The notes below the pieces were generated by a model. That model was not told the DNA's origin and did no database searches. It saw only the letters and a program-made list of their open reading frames with translations. Shown here piece after piece: positions 6,723-8,883 of a DNA stretch of 8,883 nt. Made by a program: the position numbers and the translations under genes. Position 1 is the stretch's first letter. The number at the start of each line of letters is the position of its first letter. Source of the DNA: an uncultured Gemmatimonadota bacterium (GTDB lineage: Bacteria; Gemmatimonadota; Gemmatimonadetes; Gemmatimonadales; Gemmatimonadaceae); contig CAMLHT010000160.1 of the NCBI GenBank assembly GCA_946479895.1, positions 1 to 8,883 on the forward strand, read 5' to 3'.

Positions 6723-6821
6723 TGGCGGGAGTGCATGGGAATCGAACCCACCCAACCCGGCGTGAGCCGGGTCGCATGCGGTTTTGAAGACCGAGACGGC
6801 CACCAGGCCGCATCCACTCCC
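6723..6821 (-). tRNA. selC: tRNA-Sec (anticodon UCA), CCA encoded
   Basis: This is the selenocysteine tRNA, which reads UGA with the help of SelB. The minus strand matches the E. coli layout segment by segment: 8-base acceptor arm (GGGAGTGG with GCACTCCC), 2-base linker, 6-bp D-stem GCGGCC/GGCCGT with tetraloop TGGT, anticodon loop CTTCAAA (TCA; complement at 6785-6787), a long variable arm with a 7-bp stem (6755-6761 with 6766-6772), T-arm GTGGG-TTCGATT-CCCAT, discriminator G and CCA. Two non-standard pairs are seen: G-G at the eighth acceptor position and U-C at the top of the anticodon stem. It lies 4 bases after the selD stop and 30 bases before the next gene, so it is likely cut from a polycistronic RNA. 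Confidence 0.96.
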
Positions 6822-6825
6822 CTGG

Positions 6826-7881
6826 CTACACGATCCGCACGCGCGTGGTCCCGGGAGGAGTGACTTCGCCGATGTGAACGGCGCCGTCGACGGCCGAAAG
6901 ATACTCGGCGAGACCGGCGGCAGGCACGGCAACGAGCAGCCCGCCCGACGTCTGCGGATCCTGGAGCAGCGCCCTGTCGGTGGCATCGGACGCGCCCCAG
7001 TCGACGAGCGGGTCGAGGAACTTCTCGTTGCGTTCGAGGCCGCCCGTCCGCAATCCACCGCCGGCGAGCGCTCGCGCCTCGGGCAGCAGCGGAATCCGCC
7101 CGCGATCGACGACGAGGGTGACGTCGCTCGCCTTCGCCAGATGGTAGGCGTGGCCGAGCAGGCCGAACCCCGTCACGTCGGTGGCCGAGCGGGAGCCGAC
7201 GCGGATCGCCGCCTCGGCGGCGTGAGCGTTGAGGCGCGTCATGTTCGCGTACAGCACTTCGGCGGCGGCCGCGGAAAGCGTCCCCTGCTTCATCGCCGTC
7301 GCCAGCAGGCCGGTGCCCAGCGGCTTGGTCAGCACCAGCCGGTCGCCGGGCTTCGCGCCGGCGTTGCTGAGGATGCGCTTCGGGTGGACGCGTCCAGTGA
7401 CGGACAGCCCGTACTTCACCTCGTCGTCGATGATCGTGTGGCCCCCGACGATCAGCGCCCCGGCCTCGTGCACCTTGTCCTGGCCGCCGCGAAGGATCTC
7501 GCCGAGTATGGCAACGTCGAGCTTCGAGACGGGCCATCCGACGATGTTCATCGCCGTCATCGGCTGGCCTCCCATCGCGTAGACGTCGGAAAGCGCGTTG
7601 GCCGCGGCGATCTGGCCGAAGAGATAGGGGTCGTCCACGATCGGCGCGAAGAAATCCACCGTCTGCACGAGCGCGAGATCGTCGGACAGCACGAAGACCC
7701 CCGCGTCATCGAAGGTCTCGCGACCGATGATGAGGCGGGAGTCGGACTGCCGTGGCAGCCCGCTCAGCGCGCGCGTGAGGTCACCCGGACCCAGCTTGGC
7801 GGCTCAACCGGCGCAGCGGGCGAACGCCGTGAGACGAAACAGCTCGTCTCGCGTGTGCGCGCCCGCGGATTCCTCGCTCAT
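6826..7881 (-). CDS. selD: Selenide, water dikinase (SelD), itself a selenoprotein with in-frame UGA (Sec26)
   Basis: SelD makes selenophosphate from selenide and ATP for Sec-tRNA synthesis and selenouridine. With UGA at 7804-7806 read as selenocysteine, the frame runs from ATG 7881 to TAG 6826, 351 residues (E. coli 347). Around the UGA the product reads FARCAGU-AAKLGPGDL: Sec26 aligns with E. coli catalytic Cys17 and K29 with the essential Lys20. Cys23 makes a CxxU pair, and the second E. coli Cys is Ala28. Other motifs: DDAGVF, TVDFFAPIVDDPYLFGQIAA, SDVYAMGG, GGHTIIDDEVKYG, TDVTGFGLLGHA and DPQTSGGLL. The ATG overlaps the ridA stop (ATGA). Starting at GTG 7692 would remove the catalytic site and 63 conserved residues. 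tRNA-Sec follows directly. Confidence 0.95.
7778..7806 (-). promoter_or_regulatory. UGA Sec codon and bacterial SECIS-like hairpin in selD
   Basis: Counting the U of UGA as 1, bases 15-19 (GGGUC) pair with 25-29 (GACCU) around loop CGGGU, giving five pairs with one G-U. The loop ends in G23-U24, the same positions as the G-U that SelB recognises in the E. coli fdhF SECIS. Distance from UGA is within the bacterial range. The bulged U of fdhF is absent, and the lower stem is weak, so SelB here may read a slightly different structure. Confidence 0.7.
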
Positions 7882-8267
7882 TTCGTGGGAACGGTGGCGA
7901 TGGCCTCGATCTCGACCAGCACGTCGCGGGGGAGGCCGCTCACCGCGACGGTGGAGCGCGCCGGCCGGGCATCGCCGAACCTGCGCGCGTACACCTCGTT
8001 GACCGTCGGAAAGTCCCGCATGTCCTTCAGGAAGACCGTCGTCTTGATCACGTTCGCCCAGCCGGTCCCGGCCGCCTCGAGGACGGCGCCGAGGTTCTGG
8101 AGCACGCGCTCGGTCTGTTCGGCGACGCTGCCGGCGACGACCTGTCCGGTGGCCGGGTCGAGGGCGATCTGGCCGGCGGTGAACACCAGGCCGTTGGTGA
8201 CGATCGCCTGCGAGTAGGGGCCGATCGCGGCGGGGGCCTTGTCGGTGTGAACGATGCGATTGGACAC
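7878..8267 (-). CDS. ridA: RidA family reactive enamine/imine deaminase
   Basis: RidA hydrolyses 2-aminoacrylate and related enamine/imine intermediates released by PLP enzymes, protecting those enzymes; it forms a cytoplasmic trimer. The 129-residue product has the full family pattern: APAAIGPYSQAIVTNGLVFT, AGQIALDP, NLGAVLEAAG, KTTVFLKDM, and the active-site PARSTVAV (Arg104) with VEIEAIA (Glu119). The GTG 8267 start gives the normal length. No Shine-Dalgarno sequence is visible, and the 40 bases before it carry a CAACC-rich stretch instead. The stop overlaps the selD ATG by four bases, so selD translation probably depends on ridA. A ridA-selD pairing has no obvious pathway link. Confidence 0.95.
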   Translation of the reverse strand: MSNRIVHTDKAPAAIGPYSQAIVTNGLVFTAGQIALDPATGQVVAGSVAEQTERVLQNLGAVLEAAGTGWANVIKTTVFLKDMRDFPTVNEVYARRFGDARPARSTVAVSGLPRDVLVEIEAIATVPTK

Positions 8268-8307
8268 GATTGGATCGACTGGTTGGCGGGTTGGAGGTTG
8301 CAGAATA

Positions 8308-8883
8308 CTACCAGTTGAAGAACCGCTTCGCGTTCGCGGTGGTGATCTCCCCGAGCTGCCCGGCGGTGCTCCCGCGCGCGGCGGCGACGCGAGCCACGGT
8401 GAACGAGACCCATGCCGGCTCGTTCCGCTTGCCGCGGTGCGGGACGGGGGCAAGATACGGCGAGTCGGACTCGACCAGCAGGCGATCGTCGGGCGGCAGC
8501 CGGAGGAGCGCCTCGTCGGTCCAGCTCCTGAAGGTGACGATGCCGCTGAACGAGACGTACCAGCCGGCAGCAAGCGCCGTCTCGGCCAGCGCGATGGAGC
8601 CGGTGTAGCAGTGCAGCACTCCGACGATGCCCGACGAGCCGGCCTCCTGCACCATGGCCGCCGTGTCGGCCTCGGCGTCGCGGGTATGGACAACGACGGG
8701 CTTCCTCGCGTCGCGCGCGAGCGCGAGCTGGGCGGCGAACGCCCGGCGCTGCTGGTCGCGCGGCGAGTGGTCGTAGTGGTAATCGAGGCCGCACTCGCCG
8801 ACGGCCACCGCGCCGGCGGCCAGGAGCTCGGCAATCTCCCGTGGATCGCCGATCGGGTCGAAGCCGGCCGCGTCGTGTGGATG
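8308..8883 (-). CDS. tatD: TatD-family metal-dependent hydrolase, N-terminus outside the window
   Basis: TatD proteins are TIM-barrel metallohydrolases with DNase or 3'-5' exonuclease activity. The frame is open to the right edge, giving 191 C-terminal residues of a usual 255-265. The visible part begins HPHDAAGFDPIG and contains AVGECGLDYHYD (metal-binding Glu), VVVHTRDAEAD (His), LHCYTGS (His) and LLVESDSPYLAP (Asp), ending ITTANAKRFFNW. The first metal motif (DxHxH) must lie beyond the edge, so this is a partial gene, not a broken one. GTG 8808 is internal. The 40 bases between its stop and ridA hold no terminator, which is consistent with one transcript running on to selD. Confidence 0.95.
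   Translation of the reverse strand, partial: HPHDAAGFDPIGDPREIAELLAAGAVAVGECGLDYHYDHSPRDQQRRAFAAQLALARDARKPVVVHTRDAEADTAAMVQEAGSSGIVGVLHCYTGSIALAETALAAGWYVSFSGIVTFRSWTDEALLRLPPDDRLLVESDSPYLAPVPHRGKRNEPAWVSFTVARVAAARGSTAGQLGEITTANAKRFFNW

Noticed and set aside
6693..7058. Upstream extension of the DUF5683-like gene
   Set aside because: It would run through the tRNA-Sec gene and the end of selD; the signal-peptide start at ATG 6692 is the sensible one.
6826..7692. selD as a 288-residue gene starting at GTG 7692
   Set aside because: It lacks the catalytic Cys/Sec, the essential Lys and conserved residues that are clearly encoded upstream once UGA is read as Sec.
8268..8307. CAACC-rich stretch before ridA as a tandem repeat or CRISPR piece
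   Set aside because: Only a few irregular units are present in 40 bases, with no true repeat-spacer pattern.

Overview
The window is GC-rich bacterial chromosome (roughly two thirds GC by eye, apart from the first ~500 bases). Nearly every gene is on the minus strand, so transcription runs right to left, and neighbouring genes commonly overlap by 1-29 bases. The gene set points to a diderm with lipopolysaccharide: a heptose-1-phosphate adenylyltransferase, an LptE-like lipoprotein and an LpxH-like hydrolase. The LpxH resembles the Bacteroidota-type enzyme, and a DUF5683-like protein is present. Together with the GC content this suggests Gemmatimonadota or a relative; that placement is inference, not a search result.

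Right block (minus, 8883 to 5317): a partial tatD, ridA, selD, the selenocysteine tRNA gene (selC), a DUF5683-like membrane protein and murI. This is the highlight. selD contains an in-frame UGA at codon 26, exactly at the catalytic Cys/Sec position. A SECIS-like hairpin follows it, and the tRNA-Sec gene lies only 4 bases after the selD stop codon. A standard caller would cut the protein to a 288-residue fragment starting at GTG 7692; the full protein is 351 residues and its ATG overlaps the ridA stop in an ATGA junction. SelD makes selenophosphate, the selenium donor for Sec-tRNA, so here the enzyme that supplies the pathway needs the pathway for its own synthesis.

Middle (plus): a single lpxH-like gene is divergent from ybgC, across a short gap holding a perfect 10-bp AT-rich palindrome. 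It is convergent with murI, and the two coding ends overlap by 66 bases.

Left block (minus, 4555 to 847): ybgC, a lipoprotein of unknown function, an lptE-like gene, a DUF4845-like membrane-anchored protein, rfaE2/hldE-C, rph and rdgB are tightly packed in one presumed operon of envelope, RNA-processing and nucleotide-sanitising genes. A short REP-like repeat sits at the rph/rdgB junction, and a degenerate copy lies among the tRNAs. Three tRNA genes follow, Pro(UGG), Arg(UCU) and Lys(CUU). Beyond the tRNA-Lys 3' end, positions 1-502 hold no convincing gene and have lower GC (about 55% by hand count).
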